NCBI GenBank assembly: GCA_020426325.1
Contig: JAGQQG010000033.1
Span: 1-58,997 of the forward strand
Length of the DNA stretch: 58,997 nucleotides
From: Planctomycetaceae bacterium
Lineage (GTDB): Bacteria; Planctomycetota; Planctomycetia; Planctomycetales; Planctomycetaceae
Reading direction: 5' to 3'
Below the pieces are notes generated by a model. That model was given only the letters and a program-made list of their open reading frames with translations. It was not told the origin of the DNA and made no database searches. This document shows positions 18,325 through 28,358 of the stretch, one piece after another. A program made the position numbers and the translations under genes. Positions within the stretch are counted from its first letter, which is position 1; each line of letters opens with the position of its first letter.

Positions 18325-19656
18325 TCAGATCAGTTCGGCGATCGGCTTGCCGGTGTTGACGATGCTCGTGGGTCTTCCTGCAGAGTCTGGAAAATGCAGG
18401 CTCAACGGGATGCCGAGGGTGTGATAGATGGTTGCGAGCAGATCGTGCGGGGTCGTGGGGCGGCTCAACACGTCACCGCCGCGCGGTTCGCTTTCGCCGA
18501 TGAGTTGCCCCCCCTTGAGTCCGCCGCCTGCAAACATCACGGAGAAACAGTTGGGCCAGTGGTCGCGACCGGCGTGACCGTTGATCAGCGGAGTTCGTCC
18601 GAACTCACCCGCACAGTAGATCAGCACATCATCGAGCATCCCGCGCGCTTCCAAGTCCTCGATCAGTGCTGCGATAGCCGTGTCGAGCGGAGGGAGATGC
18701 TGTTCCAGGTTCGGATGGACATTGTCGTGGTGATCCCAATAGCCCGTGTTGACCGTCACGCAGGTCGTGCCCGCTTCGACCAAACGACGGGCGAGCAACG
18801 CCCCCTGCCCATAGGCATGTCGTCCGTAGCGGTCACGAAGCTTGGGGTCTTCGGCGGAGAGATTGAACGCGTTGCGGACATGGTCCCCCGCGACCATTTC
18901 GAGTGCCTGTGATTTGAATTCGCTCAGCCCTGCCAGGCTACCTGTCGTGTCGAGTTCGTGCCGCATAGTGTCGAACGAGTTCAGCAGCTGCCGTCGGTCC
19001 TGCACATTGTCGAGCGACAGTCCGGCGGGGAGCGTAAGGTTGGGGACCTGAAAGTCATCAGCATTCGGGTCGCTGCCGACCTCGAATGGGTTGTAGGGCT
19101 TGCCGAGGTACACAGCTCCCTGATACCCAAACGCCTCGGCCTTGGGGATTGTGACATAGGGCGGCATCTCGGGCGAACGTGCCCCAAGAGCCCGCGAAAT
19201 AACCGAGCCGAACGAGGGCTTCTGCGGGGCGTTGCGGGCGAGTGTCGGACCAAAGTAGCCTGTCTGCATCCAATGGGCGGACGGGGCATGAATGCCGTTG
19301 CCGTGGTGCACTGACCGGACCACGCTCACGTGCTGCATCACCCGTGACTGCTCGGGGAACCGTTCCGTGACGAAGACTCCGGGGACTGACGTCGCAATCG
19401 GCTGATAGGGACCGCGATACTCCGGAGGAGCGTCGGGCTTCATGTCGTACGTATCCTGCTGGCTCATGCCGCCGGGCGTCCAGAACACGATCAATGATTT
19501 TGTTGGCTTGCTCCCCGTCGAGTCGAATGCTTCAGCTCGCAGGCGAAAGAGGTCCATCAGGCCGAGTCCGAGGAGAGGTGCCCCAAACTCGAGGAATCTC
19601 CGTCTGCTCAGTCGTGGAGGACGCAAGTTGTGTCCATCACAGGCAACAGTCTGCAT
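18325..19656 (-). CDS. DUF1501 family protein
   Basis: Start ATG 19656 is preferred to an upstream in-frame TTG (19662) because GGAGGA lies 7 bases before it. The N terminus has the twin-arginine pattern LSRRRFLEFGAP. DUF1501 hallmarks: IVFWTPGGMSQQDTYDMKP near the N terminus and CAGEFGRTPLINGHAGRDHWP near the C terminus. It is the third gene of a minus-strand group with the pre-peptidase-type protein (22048-24579) and the Big_2/DUF1553 protein (19732-22035), which ends 75 bases upstream. The pairing repeats the DUF1553-DUF1501 rule seen elsewhere in this window. Confidence 0.92.
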   Translation of the reverse strand: MQTVACDGHNLRPPRLSRRRFLEFGAPLLGLGLMDLFRLRAEAFDSTGSKPTKSLIVFWTPGGMSQQDTYDMKPDAPPEYRGPYQPIATSVPGVFVTERFPEQSRVMQHVSVVRSVHHGNGIHAPSAHWMQTGYFGPTLARNAPQKPSFGSVISRALGARSPEMPPYVTIPKAEAFGYQGAVYLGKPYNPFEVGSDPNADDFQVPNLTLPAGLSLDNVQDRRQLLNSFDTMRHELDTTGSLAGLSEFKSQALEMVAGDHVRNAFNLSAEDPKLRDRYGRHAYGQGALLARRLVEAGTTCVTVNTGYWDHHDNVHPNLEQHLPPLDTAIAALIEDLEARGMLDDVLIYCAGEFGRTPLINGHAGRDHWPNCFSVMFAGGGLKGGQLIGESEPRGGDVLSRPTTPHDLLATIYHTLGIPLSLHFPDSAGRPTSIVNTGKPIAELI

Positions 19657-19731
19657 CTTCAACTCCTCCCAAGCCCTGAGATTCTGTCAGGGCCGTAAAC
19701 CCTCGTGGGGCACAAGCTCAAAGTAGAATGA

Positions 19732-22035
19732 TCAATGGTTAAACAGGAATTCATTGGTCGCCAACAAGGACCACAGCAACGACTGGTAGGCCGTCGAGGC
19801 GTCCTCCTGTCCTTCGAGGAAGTCGACCGCGACGGCCACTTCCTCGGGGCGAGGAGGACGGGAAAAGATCCGGAGGAACGCGGAGTGCACGTTCTCCGCG
19901 TGTGACTTGCTGCCAGCCGCTAACTCTGCTGCGAAACCGTCCGGCGATGCGAGTTTCTCTTGGATCAACGGTGAGCTGACGAGTTCCAATGCCTGTCCCA
20001 ATGCGGGTGCATCTACACGCTCACATTCGCATGCAGATGAACGGGCAGGGCGACCGAAAACGTCCAGAAAGTTGCTGTCGACCGCTTCGTCAGGAAGATC
20101 AATGGCTCGCGTGCCTGTCAGGAACTCACCTCCACTGCCCGGAAACTTCGTCGGCACTCCCAGTGTATCACTGAAGGCGTCGAGTAGCACCTCGGCTGGC
20201 AACCGTCGGGGAGAGAACCTCGCGAAACACTGTCTGTCCTCCGCATTGGAAGCGGTCGGAACCATACTCAAGTGATAGGCGTAGGAGTTGGCGCAGATTC
20301 GAATCAGGTGTTTGACATCGTAGCCGCTCGCAACGAACTCCTGTGTCAGCGCCTCAAGCAACGCCGGGTTGCTGGGAGGATTGGTGCTTCGCGCATCATC
20401 GATCGGATGAATGATGCCTCGACCAAGGAAGTGAGCCCATATCCGATTGGCCATCGTCTGGGCAAAGTAGGGATTGTCCGGCGCGATCATCCAGTGGACA
20501 AACTCGTGACGCGGGTCGGAGTAGGAACTGTTTGAGAAATCGGGTCCGCCCAAGGGGCGGGGACTCATCACCTCGCCGGTCCGTGGCTGGATCGTCTCAC
20601 CGCTGGGCTTGAGGAAAATCACCTCATTCGTCGGCACCTCAGCATCGGCGAATCCCCCTTTGCGGCCAACCCGCGAGAACACCGCTGCGAGTCCGTAGTA
20701 GTCGTCCTGACTGAGTTGCTCGGTAGGGTGATGATGGCATTGAGCACATTGCAACCTGACTCCAAGGAATGCCTGCGAGACCGACTCCACGTATTCCTGC
20801 TCTGTCCGCACAGTGCGATACCAGACGGTTGGCGGATTGGTTTCCTGACTTCCCGTGGCCGTTAGAATCTCGGCGACGAATCGATCATACGGCAGGTTGT
20901 CCGCAATGGCGTCTCGAATCCATGCCGCGAAGAGTGCGGTCCCTTGTCTCTGTTTGCTCGTCGAGTATCCGCGTCCCCGGTTCTGGAGGATGTCGGCCCA
21001 CTTGAGCGCGAAGTAACTGGCGTAGCCCGGATCATCGAGCAGGCGATCGATCAGCCTTGCCTGTTTGTCCGGATGCGGATCGTCGAGATACGCCTGCACT
21101 TCTTCAGTTCGCGGCAACCGTCCGCAGATATCCAGCGTGACTCTCCGGACGAACGTCGCATCATCCGCAGGAGGAGACGGTTCGATCCCCAGCCGGTTCC
21201 ACGCTGCCAGCAGATGCCGGTCGACAGGATCCCGCTCGAGCCGCTCTTTAAGATCAAAAGTGATCGACGAATGTTTTTGTTCATCGGGGGCGAAAGGAAC
21301 CGTCCCGTGAAAGACCGCAAACTTCTCGCCATAGCGAACCATCACGGCGAACAGGCCACCACCATCGCTCGTGGAAAGCACTCCCATGTCGTCCACCTCC
21401 GCGACGTCCGGCTCGTTCGACTCGTAAACCGCTTGACGAGTCACATCGCGACTGTTGCCGTCGGAGAAGTGAGCGGTGACCTGAAGCTGCAGATGATCGG
21501 AAGTCGACAACACGGATTGATCCGGAGTGACACTCACCTTATCCACAAACGGATCCTCAGGCTTCGGGGCGGGTGCACCGGCGGAAATCCAATCGAGCAG
21601 CACGCGGTAGTCGTCGGAATCGACCTCAACCCTTTGACCGCCGCCGTGGGGTGTCTCGCCTGTTGCCTTTCGAAGCAGCAAACTCTGCGACGGATCAGCT
21701 GGGAACAGTCGTCGGCCTCGGGCCTCGACGACAATCGCCTCATAGTCCTCCGTCGGACCGTACCCGAGCAGCGAGAGTTTGAAGCCGTTTTGACCGGTTG
21801 ATTTGCCGTGACATCCGCCGCTGTTGCATCCCAGTTTCGTCAGCGCGGGAACAACATCACGGGCAAAGTAGACGTCGTTTTGTTCGGTAGCAGCAGGATT
21901 TTTGGCTGCGGCATCCTCAGCAGGCAAAGGGCGGATGAGAAACAGGAACGTGATGACCGGACACAGCAAGATCCCAGTTAACCTCACAACAGGCGCGCCG
22001 TACATGGTCCCTGGTTGTATCAAGCAGACGTGCAT
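19732..22035 (-). CDS. DUF1549/DUF1553 protein with CX4CH motif and Big_2 Ig-like domain
   Basis: A 767-residue exported protein (possible later start at 22005, MYGAPVVRL). The N-terminal heme-like motif is LGCNSGGCHG, that is CX4CH, not the CX2CH of the other DUF1553 proteins here. An Ig-like Big_2 segment follows (about residues 165-255; VSVTPDQSVLSTSDHLQLQ, SDGNSRDVT), then DUF1549 (CAQCHHHPTEQLSQDDYY) and a shortened DUF1553. This is the compact subtype of the family. It sits 12 bases after the pre-peptidase gene and 75 before the DUF1501 gene, so the three probably form one operon. Confidence 0.92.
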   Translation of the reverse strand: MHVCLIQPGTMYGAPVVRLTGILLCPVITFLFLIRPLPAEDAAAKNPAATEQNDVYFARDVVPALTKLGCNSGGCHGKSTGQNGFKLSLLGYGPTEDYEAIVVEARGRRLFPADPSQSLLLRKATGETPHGGGQRVEVDSDDYRVLLDWISAGAPAPKPEDPFVDKVSVTPDQSVLSTSDHLQLQVTAHFSDGNSRDVTRQAVYESNEPDVAEVDDMGVLSTSDGGGLFAVMVRYGEKFAVFHGTVPFAPDEQKHSSITFDLKERLERDPVDRHLLAAWNRLGIEPSPPADDATFVRRVTLDICGRLPRTEEVQAYLDDPHPDKQARLIDRLLDDPGYASYFALKWADILQNRGRGYSTSKQRQGTALFAAWIRDAIADNLPYDRFVAEILTATGSQETNPPTVWYRTVRTEQEYVESVSQAFLGVRLQCAQCHHHPTEQLSQDDYYGLAAVFSRVGRKGGFADAEVPTNEVIFLKPSGETIQPRTGEVMSPRPLGGPDFSNSSYSDPRHEFVHWMIAPDNPYFAQTMANRIWAHFLGRGIIHPIDDARSTNPPSNPALLEALTQEFVASGYDVKHLIRICANSYAYHLSMVPTASNAEDRQCFARFSPRRLPAEVLLDAFSDTLGVPTKFPGSGGEFLTGTRAIDLPDEAVDSNFLDVFGRPARSSACECERVDAPALGQALELVSSPLIQEKLASPDGFAAELAAGSKSHAENVHSAFLRIFSRPPRPEEVAVAVDFLEGQEDASTAYQSLLWSLLATNEFLFNH

Positions 22036-22047
22036 TCCTTGAATCCC

Positions 22048-24579
22048 TCAGGGAGTGATCTCCAAGTCGACAAAACATCCTGATCGATAGACCGGCTGGT
22101 CTTCAACAGTCCCGACCGCATCGAGGTGCAGAAACTTGACCGGGCCGAGCGGTGCGTCATCGCTGGCGATCACCTGGATCTCGCCTGTCGATGTTCCTCC
22201 CACAAATGTCACTCCCCGCCCGCGAAGGCCCCGCAGCCCGCCAGTCGCCCGCAATTCGGTATGAATCTTCCCGATAAACCCGTTCTGCCGATCCGCGGTG
22301 TAGTTCAATTTGATGATCTCGCCACGAGCGATCTTCCGGGGCGTCCGGGGATCAACACTCAACAGGAAGGGAGCCGGCGCGACGTTGATCGTGATCGGAT
22401 TGCTGACGGTCTTCACACTCGTCTTGTCGACACCATTGATAGCGGCTTCCGTCACCAGTTGAACTGCGAACGTGTACGGCCCCGGAGGCAGTTGTGCAGG
22501 GAGATCAAAACTGATCCATCCCTCATTCTCGCCGGCTGCGATTTCGGAGATTTCGTTACGCACCATCGGCGGAAGACAGACGCCCGACATCTCACAGGAT
22601 GCGGTCTGAGAGGTATCGTGTCGCTCAACTGTCACTTGGACTTCGACAAGCCCGCCTTGAGACACGTCCGATTGCAATGGCTGAGCGGTCACCAGGAATG
22701 GTGCTTGCGGACCGACGCCCAGTGTGATCTCAGATATCAACCGGCCCGCCGGCACGGGTGACTGTGAAACTGCTGAGGCCCCACCTCGAACAGCGCGGAC
22801 CAGTTGTTCCATCCCCATGTCCGCATGAGCTGTCAGTCGAAGCGATGTGACATCCAACGGCACATCACGTCCGGCAGTGATGACCAGTGGGGCGACATCA
22901 ACTTCAGGTCCTATCCAGACATCGGGACATTCGATACCGGTGGGAAGATCCTCGGCTGAGATGCGAATCGGTCCCGTCATCCCGCGATGCCTCAGTGCGA
23001 TGAGGTCCGCGAAGACTCGTCCCTGACGCCACACATTGAGTCCTGTCCGCTCGGCTGTGCGATGCGGAACAACGACCACGTCATAATCCTGCTCTACGCG
23101 GCGAATGCTCAGTCGGTAAACCCGTCGGAGATTATCCTGCAGGCTTGCCTGCAAATTTCGCAGGAGAAGCAGGTATCGACCATCGGCAGGGACCACCCAG
23201 TGTCCGACCGGATCGAGATGCGTCGTGGGGAACGAACCCGGCCCGATACTCTCCAGTTGGTCGCTCAGGTGCAGTAACTCGTACTCAGCCGTGTGGTCAA
23301 GCAATACGAGGTCGAGATCAACGGGCGATCCAATTCGTTCGCCAAAGGCCTCGAACCAGAGGACTTCTCCCCGCTTTGCTTCAAATGTGTACCAGTCCTG
23401 CTCATCACCCGCGATTAACCGGCCGCTGACCTCGCACGGCAAGTTGAGAAGCTGCGGTTCATCAGCTGAATGATTGTGTTCGTCATCTTTTACAACGGGA
23501 ACATCCGTGACGCTGATGAGTGCCGGCTCGTCCGCACCAGCGACGTCATTTGCCAGAAAGTCAACCGACGCCTGGGCAGATGACAATCGCATAGGGATCA
23601 CGGAAGGCGTCTCTCCCGGCGGAACAGTGATGTCCACATCGACCCAACTCAATGTCGAAGATCCGTCAACAGAATCAGCGATTGTCAGGTCTCGACGATT
23701 GACAGTGACGGTCGTGTCATCGTTGTTTCGCAAAACAGCAGCGGTCTCGATCACGTTGTCCGTGAGAGACCGAACACCCAGGTTCTGCCCGAAGAGCCGC
23801 ACTCGTGTGGTGGTGCCGCGGGTGACCACTATGGGGTCTGTAAAATCAACTCGTGGTCGGTTGCCGAGTGCAAGGCGATAGAAGTGCTGCCTGCTGCCGG
23901 AGTATGTCAGATCCGTCAGCGTCAATTCATACTCGCCGTCTGCAGGCAGTTGTACGTCAATTCGCGGATCAAGTTGCACCTCTCCACGGCTCACTGCCAG
24001 CCGTCGACCATTCGGATCGAACAGCTCCAGCACCCCTCGCAGTTGAGACTCGATGCGGTTGGCCCAGCACTCAATGCTCACCACCTCACTCGCAGTGCCG
24101 ACGAAACGGTAGCGGTCGATCTCGCCTCCGGATGCGATCCGACCACTGATGATTGAATTCATCGGCAATTCCAAAGGTGTACTTTCCCCTTCCGTTTCGA
24201 TCAGTTCCTGTTTCCGACTGACATGGAACAGACGCGGAGAAGTGATCCCCAATGGCACGACAGCAGAGACCTCGTAATACCGTGCGGGGACGTTCTCCGG
24301 GACCGTCAGTCGAAATGTTGTGTCCCCCGTCTTCTCGACCTGAATGCGAGGTTCGCTGATGTGCAAGGTGGTCACCTTCTCGAGTTGCGGGCCAGAGATG
24401 TTGACCACGACTGACTGCCCGGCTTGAACTCCAAGCGGAAAGAGATCCTCGAGCACCGGACTGGGAAGGTCCGCCTTCGCGTGAGCTGCGAAAATGAGGA
24501 ACAGACCCCAAAACCACGTCAGAAGATGAATGCTGGATGTGAAAAAGGAGACAAGCAGACACTCAAGAAACGACAACAT
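22048..24579 (-). CDS. Exported protein with two pre-peptidase C-terminal (PPC) domains
   Basis: The frame is open to 24792, but ATG 24579 begins a clear signal sequence (MLSFLECLLVSFFTSS through FAAHAKAD). The protein is about 843 residues, all beta-rich: an IPT/quinoprotein-like segment, then a first PPC domain (SGRIASGGEIDRYRF), an intervening sandwich, a second PPC domain (SGRLIAGDEQDWYTFEA) and further Ig-like repeats to the C terminus. No protease domain is present. In planctomycetes such proteins commonly precede the Big_2/DUF1553 gene, here 12 bases downstream, so it is likely an adhesive or substrate-presenting partner. The role is inferred. Confidence 0.85.
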   Translation of the reverse strand: MLSFLECLLVSFFTSSIHLLTWFWGLFLIFAAHAKADLPSPVLEDLFPLGVQAGQSVVVNISGPQLEKVTTLHISEPRIQVEKTGDTTFRLTVPENVPARYYEVSAVVPLGITSPRLFHVSRKQELIETEGESTPLELPMNSIISGRIASGGEIDRYRFVGTASEVVSIECWANRIESQLRGVLELFDPNGRRLAVSRGEVQLDPRIDVQLPADGEYELTLTDLTYSGSRQHFYRLALGNRPRVDFTDPIVVTRGTTTRVRLFGQNLGVRSLTDNVIETAAVLRNNDDTTVTVNRRDLTIADSVDGSSTLSWVDVDITVPPGETPSVIPMRLSSAQASVDFLANDVAGADEPALISVTDVPVVKDDEHNHSADEPQLLNLPCEVSGRLIAGDEQDWYTFEAKRGEVLWFEAFGERIGSPVDLDLVLLDHTAEYELLHLSDQLESIGPGSFPTTHLDPVGHWVVPADGRYLLLLRNLQASLQDNLRRVYRLSIRRVEQDYDVVVVPHRTAERTGLNVWRQGRVFADLIALRHRGMTGPIRISAEDLPTGIECPDVWIGPEVDVAPLVITAGRDVPLDVTSLRLTAHADMGMEQLVRAVRGGASAVSQSPVPAGRLISEITLGVGPQAPFLVTAQPLQSDVSQGGLVEVQVTVERHDTSQTASCEMSGVCLPPMVRNEISEIAAGENEGWISFDLPAQLPPGPYTFAVQLVTEAAINGVDKTSVKTVSNPITINVAPAPFLLSVDPRTPRKIARGEIIKLNYTADRQNGFIGKIHTELRATGGLRGLRGRGVTFVGGTSTGEIQVIASDDAPLGPVKFLHLDAVGTVEDQPVYRSGCFVDLEITP

Positions 24580-25156
24580 CGATGGTGTCGACCTTGGAGA
24601 CGGACGAGCGTTCCGAACGAGTTGTCTCAGTACTCCGCGATCGAGCATCATCAGGCTGAGTTCCCCCAAGAAGTCGTTCCCATGACTGGAAGCACGAGGT
24701 GCTGCGTATCGCGGTTGCAGGGATATGAAGCCCAGTGCAACAAAGTGACAATCAGGATACCACATCAGTCCACCGTGGACGACCACGATCACCGAAAACA
24801 GGTAAGCTCGGTTGTGGTCAATTCAGTCAGGTGAGAGGTGGTCCGAGGGCCTGCTGAAATGCAGAAAGGCTGACTGGCCGTACTGCTCGCGACAAGTCGT
24901 CACGCATCCTAACACTGCTGGAATGCCAATAATTCAGACTGAAAAGTCCGGAAGCTCGCAACATGAAGCTTGCCAGATTGCATTTCAGGTCTTCCGTCAC
25001 CCATGATCTCGATCCATTTGAACATCCAGAGATTGTGAATGTGACCCGTAGCAAACCTCAGGAATTCCTGTAATCTGTGGAAAGGGTTATAGCTGGAACC
25101 TGTGACTCTGGGTTTCTACAGTCGACCTGCGGAACCGAGTTGTTCCCAATGATCCT
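24580..25156. other. Divergent intergenic region
   Basis: About 580 bases between the minus-strand pre-peptidase gene and the plus-strand DUF1553 gene; part of it (to 24792) is open in the frame of the minus gene. No RNA gene, repeat or strong dyad was seen. GGTTATAGC at 25085-25093 resembles the element before the 9061 gene and is the only promoter-like trace noted. Confidence 0.45.
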
Positions 25157-28100
25157 ATGGTACTTCATTTACCAAAGTTCACGCTTCTGATTCAGCATTT
25201 GACCTTCAGCTGCATGTCATTGTTGCTGGTCAACGTCTCCGCATTCGCTCAAGAATCCGTCTCGTCTCTACTCGAATTCAATCGGGACATCCGGCCGATC
25301 TTGTCGAGTCAGTGCATGGAGTGTCACGGTCGTGATGATGAGGATCGACAAGCCGGGGTGCGATTTGATCTGCGCGCGTCGGCCCTCAGTCCGGCGGATT
25401 CTGGCGAGATCCCGATCGTGCCCGGAAATCCGGACTTCAGCGAACTCATTCGCCGGGTCGAAAGCACAGATCCGGCAACCGTGATGCCACCTGCCGGTTC
25501 AGGCAAAGAACTGAGTGAGCGGCAAAAGACACTGTTGCGACGATGGGTAACGGAAGGCGCAGAGTATGAAGATCATTGGGCCTTCGTCCCGCCAGATCGT
25601 CCTGAACCTCCCTCAGTCAAACAGAGCTCATGGCTCCGCAATCCGATCGACGCGTTCATCCTTGCCAGAATTGAGCAGGCCGGGTTGAACCCTTCTCCCG
25701 AAGCTGAACGGTCAACGCTGTTTCGACGCCTCTCACTTGATTTGACCGGGCTGCCTCCGACTCTAGAGGATTTTGCTGCATTCAGCCGCGAGATGTCTGC
25801 TGCTGAAAGGGAAGATCAGGAAAATTCAGAGCAGCCGGGCGAGAGAACATCAACCACATCGTCTTCTGCTGATCGGGTCTACTCACGATGGGTGAACAAA
25901 CTGCTGGCATCGCCACACTACGGTGAGCGCATGGCCGTTGACTGGCTCGATGCCGCGAGATTTGCTGACACGAACGGCTACCAGGTCGACCGTGATCGCG
26001 AGATGTACGCCTGGAGGGATTGGGTGATCAATGCCTTCAATGTCAATCTGCCCTTTGATCAATTCACGATTGAGCAAGTCGCGGGAGATTTATTGCCCGA
26101 CGCCACCCTCGACCAGAGAATCGCCACCGGCTTTCTTCGTAACCATATGCTCAACGAGGAAGGGGGCGTCATTCCGGAGGAGTTCCTGGCGGAGTATTGT
26201 GCTGACCGAGTCGAGACGACCATGACCGTCTGGCTGGGGCAGACGTTTCTCTGTGCCCGCTGTCATGACCACAAGTATGATCCGTTCACGCAACGGGATT
26301 ACTACAGCCTGTTTGCCTTCTTTCACAATGCTCCTGAGCAGGGGCTGGGGAATTACGGTGCTAACATTCGCCGCAACGCTCCCCCGATCCTCAAACTGCC
26401 GGCCCCGGAACTCGAAGCGAAAATTCAGTCGCTGAATCAGGATCTTGCGGAAGTCCAAAAACACCTTGCAGAAACCGAAGCAACTCTTGCATCAGAGAGT
26501 GCTGACTGGTCGGAACGAATCCGACATTCTGACATCGCATGGTCTACTGTCGAGGCCACATCAGCACGTCTGGGGGAGGCGATGCTCACTCTGGACGAAG
26601 AGCGCTCGTCGGTCCGCCTTCCTGCGCTTGAAGCAGGCGATTACAATTGCGTCATCGAAGCACAGTTGCCTCTCGCAGCAGTGACGGCCATGAAGCTGGA
26701 GTTCTCGCATGTAGAAGGGTCGTCGGAGCCAGAATCTGACCCTGGATCAGCGACTTCAAACATTCAGCTCACACATTTGCAGGTGTTGAGCGTTGGAGAA
26801 GAACCGGTCGAACCACAGCCTCTCCCAATACGGGCTGCTCAGATCGCAGATTCCCTCCCAGCGGCTGAGGTCGCAAAGGCACTTGATGAAGATCGAAAGG
26901 TCGGCACCATAGCATCGCTCGTGGGGGATGCCGAAGTTTCAGCTGCTGTCACACTGGAGGTTGCTGCCCCTGCAGTCCCTCCGGGTATCGTCCGCTTCGA
27001 GCTGTCGATTTCCGTCTCGGAACCAACATCTCCCTTGAGTCTACGGATCTATGCCACCGACGCAGACCAAGATCTCTTACTCCCCAGCGACATCGATCTC
27101 ATCGTTCAGAAGCTCCCCACCGACCGAACTGGAGACGAAGTAAAAAGACTCTCTGATTTCCGAAAAACACAATCTCAGGAGCATCGGCGACTGACGGAGC
27201 AGGTTGCGGCGATCAACGATCAGATTGACAATACAGATCTGGAGATTCCGACGACGTTGGTGATGGAAGAAATGTCGACGCCGCGCGCTACGCACATCCT
27301 CATGCGTGGTGCTTACAACAGACAAGGGGATGTTGTGACAGCCGAGACGCCGGTTGCCTTGCTGCCCATGTCACCCGATTTGCCGAGAAACCGCTTGGGA
27401 TTGGCAAAGTGGATTGTAGATCCAGAGAATCCTCTCACTGCACGTGTCGCAGTCAACCGGCTTTGGCAGTCACTCTTCGGCGTCGGGCTGGTAAGAACGG
27501 CTGAAGACTTCGGCACTCAGGGAGAGCCCCCTTCGCATCCAGAACTGCTCGACTGGCTGGCAACAGAGTTCGTCCGCAGCGGCTGGGATGTCAAAGCGAT
27601 GATGTCTCTGCTGGTCAACAGTTCCACATACCGGCAAAGCTCTCGGCAGACACCGTCGCTTCAGCTGCGAGATCCTGAAAATCGTTTGTTAGCACGCGGG
27701 GCACGATTTCGACTGCAAGCCGAGTTCCTGCGAGACCAGGCACTCGCTGCCAGCGGACTTTTAGTCCCGCAAATCGGCGGCCCCTCGGTCAAGCCGTATC
27801 ATCCCCCCGGACTTTACGAGCAGGTCGTGGCAGGCTCGAGCGCCAATACTTATGTCGTTGGAGAGGGAACGGATCTCTATCGAAGGAGCCTCTACACCTA
27901 CTGGAAACGATCGGTGCCCAACCCGGCCATGCTGTTGTTCGATGCCCCATTCCGTGAAACTTGCACGATGCGGCGGTCCCGGACAAACACGCCGCTCCAG
28001 GCACTCAACCTGATGAACGACCCAACCTATGTCGAAGCTGCCCGGTGTCTGGCTCAGCGCATGCGTCTTGAAAGGGGCGATACCCCGAGGGAGTGGATCG

Positions 28101-28336
28101 GCCACGGCTTTCGACTGGTGCTCGTTCGGCCACCAAATGAGACCGAACTGGCGATTCTGGTGCATGCATACGATCGATGCGTTGAGGAATATCGAAACGA
28201 GTCCGAGGGAGCGGATGGGCTGGTGAGCGTGGGGGACTCTCCGACGAATCCGCAGGTCGAGCAGGCTCAACTCGCGGCACTCACGACAGTGGCCAGCACC
28301 ATCCTGAATCTTGATGAAACCGTGACAAGAGAATAG
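25157..28336 (+). CDS. DUF1549/DUF1553 protein with planctomycete cytochrome-C motif
   Basis: A 1059-residue exported protein with a signal peptide ending VSAFAQ. Order of parts: CMECH heme motif in PSCyt1, DUF1549 (GDLLPDATLDQRIATGF, CARCHDHKYDPFTQRDYY), a coiled coil (about 26410-26510), an inserted beta-rich region (about 26530-27110) different from the one in the 9061 gene, and DUF1553 (PLTARVAVNRLWQSLFG, RSRTNTPLQALNLMNDP). An acidic, Ser-rich insert (about 25790-25870) lies within DUF1549. It heads a plus-strand run of five genes ending with the ankyrin gene. Heme attachment is expected; the reaction is unknown. Confidence 0.93.
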   Translation: MVLHLPKFTLLIQHLTFSCMSLLLVNVSAFAQESVSSLLEFNRDIRPILSSQCMECHGRDDEDRQAGVRFDLRASALSPADSGEIPIVPGNPDFSELIRRVESTDPATVMPPAGSGKELSERQKTLLRRWVTEGAEYEDHWAFVPPDRPEPPSVKQSSWLRNPIDAFILARIEQAGLNPSPEAERSTLFRRLSLDLTGLPPTLEDFAAFSREMSAAEREDQENSEQPGERTSTTSSSADRVYSRWVNKLLASPHYGERMAVDWLDAARFADTNGYQVDRDREMYAWRDWVINAFNVNLPFDQFTIEQVAGDLLPDATLDQRIATGFLRNHMLNEEGGVIPEEFLAEYCADRVETTMTVWLGQTFLCARCHDHKYDPFTQRDYYSLFAFFHNAPEQGLGNYGANIRRNAPPILKLPAPELEAKIQSLNQDLAEVQKHLAETEATLASESADWSERIRHSDIAWSTVEATSARLGEAMLTLDEERSSVRLPALEAGDYNCVIEAQLPLAAVTAMKLEFSHVEGSSEPESDPGSATSNIQLTHLQVLSVGEEPVEPQPLPIRAAQIADSLPAAEVAKALDEDRKVGTIASLVGDAEVSAAVTLEVAAPAVPPGIVRFELSISVSEPTSPLSLRIYATDADQDLLLPSDIDLIVQKLPTDRTGDEVKRLSDFRKTQSQEHRRLTEQVAAINDQIDNTDLEIPTTLVMEEMSTPRATHILMRGAYNRQGDVVTAETPVALLPMSPDLPRNRLGLAKWIVDPENPLTARVAVNRLWQSLFGVGLVRTAEDFGTQGEPPSHPELLDWLATEFVRSGWDVKAMMSLLVNSSTYRQSSRQTPSLQLRDPENRLLARGARFRLQAEFLRDQALAASGLLVPQIGGPSVKPYHPPGLYEQVVAGSSANTYVVGEGTDLYRRSLYTYWKRSVPNPAMLLFDAPFRETCTMRRSRTNTPLQALNLMNDPTYVEAARCLAQRMRLERGDTPREWIGHGFRLVLVRPPNETELAILVHAYDRCVEEYRNESEGADGLVSVGDSPTNPQVEQAQLAALTTVASTILNLDETVTRE

Positions 28337-28358
28337 TGCTGACAGAGACGAGGAACAG

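Noticed and set aside
18262-18912. 216-codon open frame on the plus strand
   Set aside because: Antisense to a DUF1501 gene with conserved motifs; no domain and no ribosome-binding site.
20944-21801. 285-codon open frame on the plus strand
   Set aside because: It is antisense to the well-conserved DUF1549 part of the Big_2/DUF1553 gene and its translation is Arg/His-rich with no domain; a codon-bias shadow.
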